From assembly GCA_021156265.1 (NCBI GenBank), contig JAJNBR010000238.1:1-5351 (forward strand): a DNA stretch of 5,351 nucleotides, given 5' to 3'. Shown piece by piece: positions 4,987 through 5,351 of this stretch. The stretch comes from Flavipsychrobacter sp. GTDB taxonomy: Bacteria; Bacteroidota; Bacteroidia; Chitinophagales; Chitinophagaceae. Under the pieces are notes generated by a model. The model saw only the letters and a program-made list of their open reading frames with translations, made no database searches and was not told where the DNA came from. Position numbers and translations under genes: made by a program. Position 1 is the first letter of the stretch. Every line of letters starts with the position of its first letter.

Positions 4987-5351
4987 ATGAACTGGAACAA
5001 ACGCCTCGCAGCATTGTCTATCGCTGTTTTTTCCCTTACCCCTGTTTTTGCGCAGGAGCGCCCTATAGGATACTGGCGCGCACACATGCCTTATAATACC
5101 GCAATAAGTGTAGCCTACGACGGTACGACGGTGTACGTTGCTACCGATAAAACTTTCTTTACCAACAACACCTCCACCAACGAAATAACGCCCTATAGCA
5201 AGGTAGACGGCATGTCGGACGTTGGAATGTCTTACGTCGGTTATGACAGCAAAACCAAAACAGCTGTGCTGGCCTACAGCAATAGCAATATCGATCTTTT
5301 TTCGGAGAACAGCTTTTATAACATCCCCGATCTGAAATTGAAGACCGTCAC
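4987..5351 (+). CDS. porZ: PorZ-like T9SS beta-propeller protein, 5' part only
   Basis: The frame opens at ATG 4987 and runs off the right edge, giving 121 codons. A Sec signal peptide, MNWNKRLAALSIAVFSLTPV then FA, is followed by QERPIGYWRAHMPYNTAISV. This, with VYVATDKTFF, the 'SKVDGMSDVGMSYVGYD' segment (72-88) and NSNIDLF, matches the start of the first beta-propeller of PorZ as I know it: G-x-W-R-x-H at the mature N terminus, then G-L/M-S-D-V-G, then N-G/S-N-I-D-L. In Porphyromonas gingivalis, PorZ works with the PorU sortase in the cell-surface attachment complex of the type IX secretion system, linking cargo to anionic LPS. The later propeller domains and the C-terminal sorting domain fall outside the window. 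A general two-component-regulator propeller protein is the main alternative. Confidence 0.8.
   Translation, partial: MNWNKRLAALSIAVFSLTPVFAQERPIGYWRAHMPYNTAISVAYDGTTVYVATDKTFFTNNTSTNEITPYSKVDGMSDVGMSYVGYDSKTKTAVLAYSNSNIDLFSENSFYNIPDLKLKTV

Overview
The window looks like ordinary chromosomal DNA of a Bacteroidota bacterium, most likely a Chitinophagaceae-type member. The evidence is threefold. Several start sites sit behind Bacteroidota-style -7 boxes (TAnnTTTG). Most start codons lack a Shine-Dalgarno sequence. The gene content is also typical of the phylum: a DUF3127 OB-fold protein, a DUF4836-type lipoprotein, and the start of PorZ from the type IX secretion system (T9SS). I see no insertion sequence, CRISPR array, phage gene or plasmid gene.

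Layout from left to right. On the minus strand, positions 1-236 hold the 5' end of a secreted, probably outer-membrane beta-barrel protein. A 190-base divergent intergenic region follows, with stacked palindromes and a promoter for a single tRNA-His(GTG). The tRNA ends in a strong intrinsic terminator. Next on the plus strand come a DUF3127 protein with an SSB-like C-terminal tip, a second strong terminator, a DUF4836-type lipoprotein and an Asp-box beta-propeller lipoprotein. The propeller gene runs tail-to-tail into an S4-domain Hsp15 homologue (hslR) on the minus strand, overlapping it by 7 bases. hslR and purN diverge from a compact, nearly symmetrical promoter region. purN appears to stop about 25 codons early. 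The window ends inside the 5' part of porZ.

Functional links are loose. The cell-envelope genes (beta-barrel, two lipoproteins, PorZ) are mixed with housekeeping genes for translation (tRNA-His, Hsp15), DNA metabolism (OB-fold protein) and purine synthesis (PurN). Each appears to have its own promoter, with little sign of operons.

I found no clear new multi-gene system. The points most worth a second look are the seven-blade alternation of strong and degenerate Asp-boxes, the symmetrical hslR/purN promoter with almost no leader on either side, the shortened PurN, and the SSB-type tail on the DUF3127 protein.
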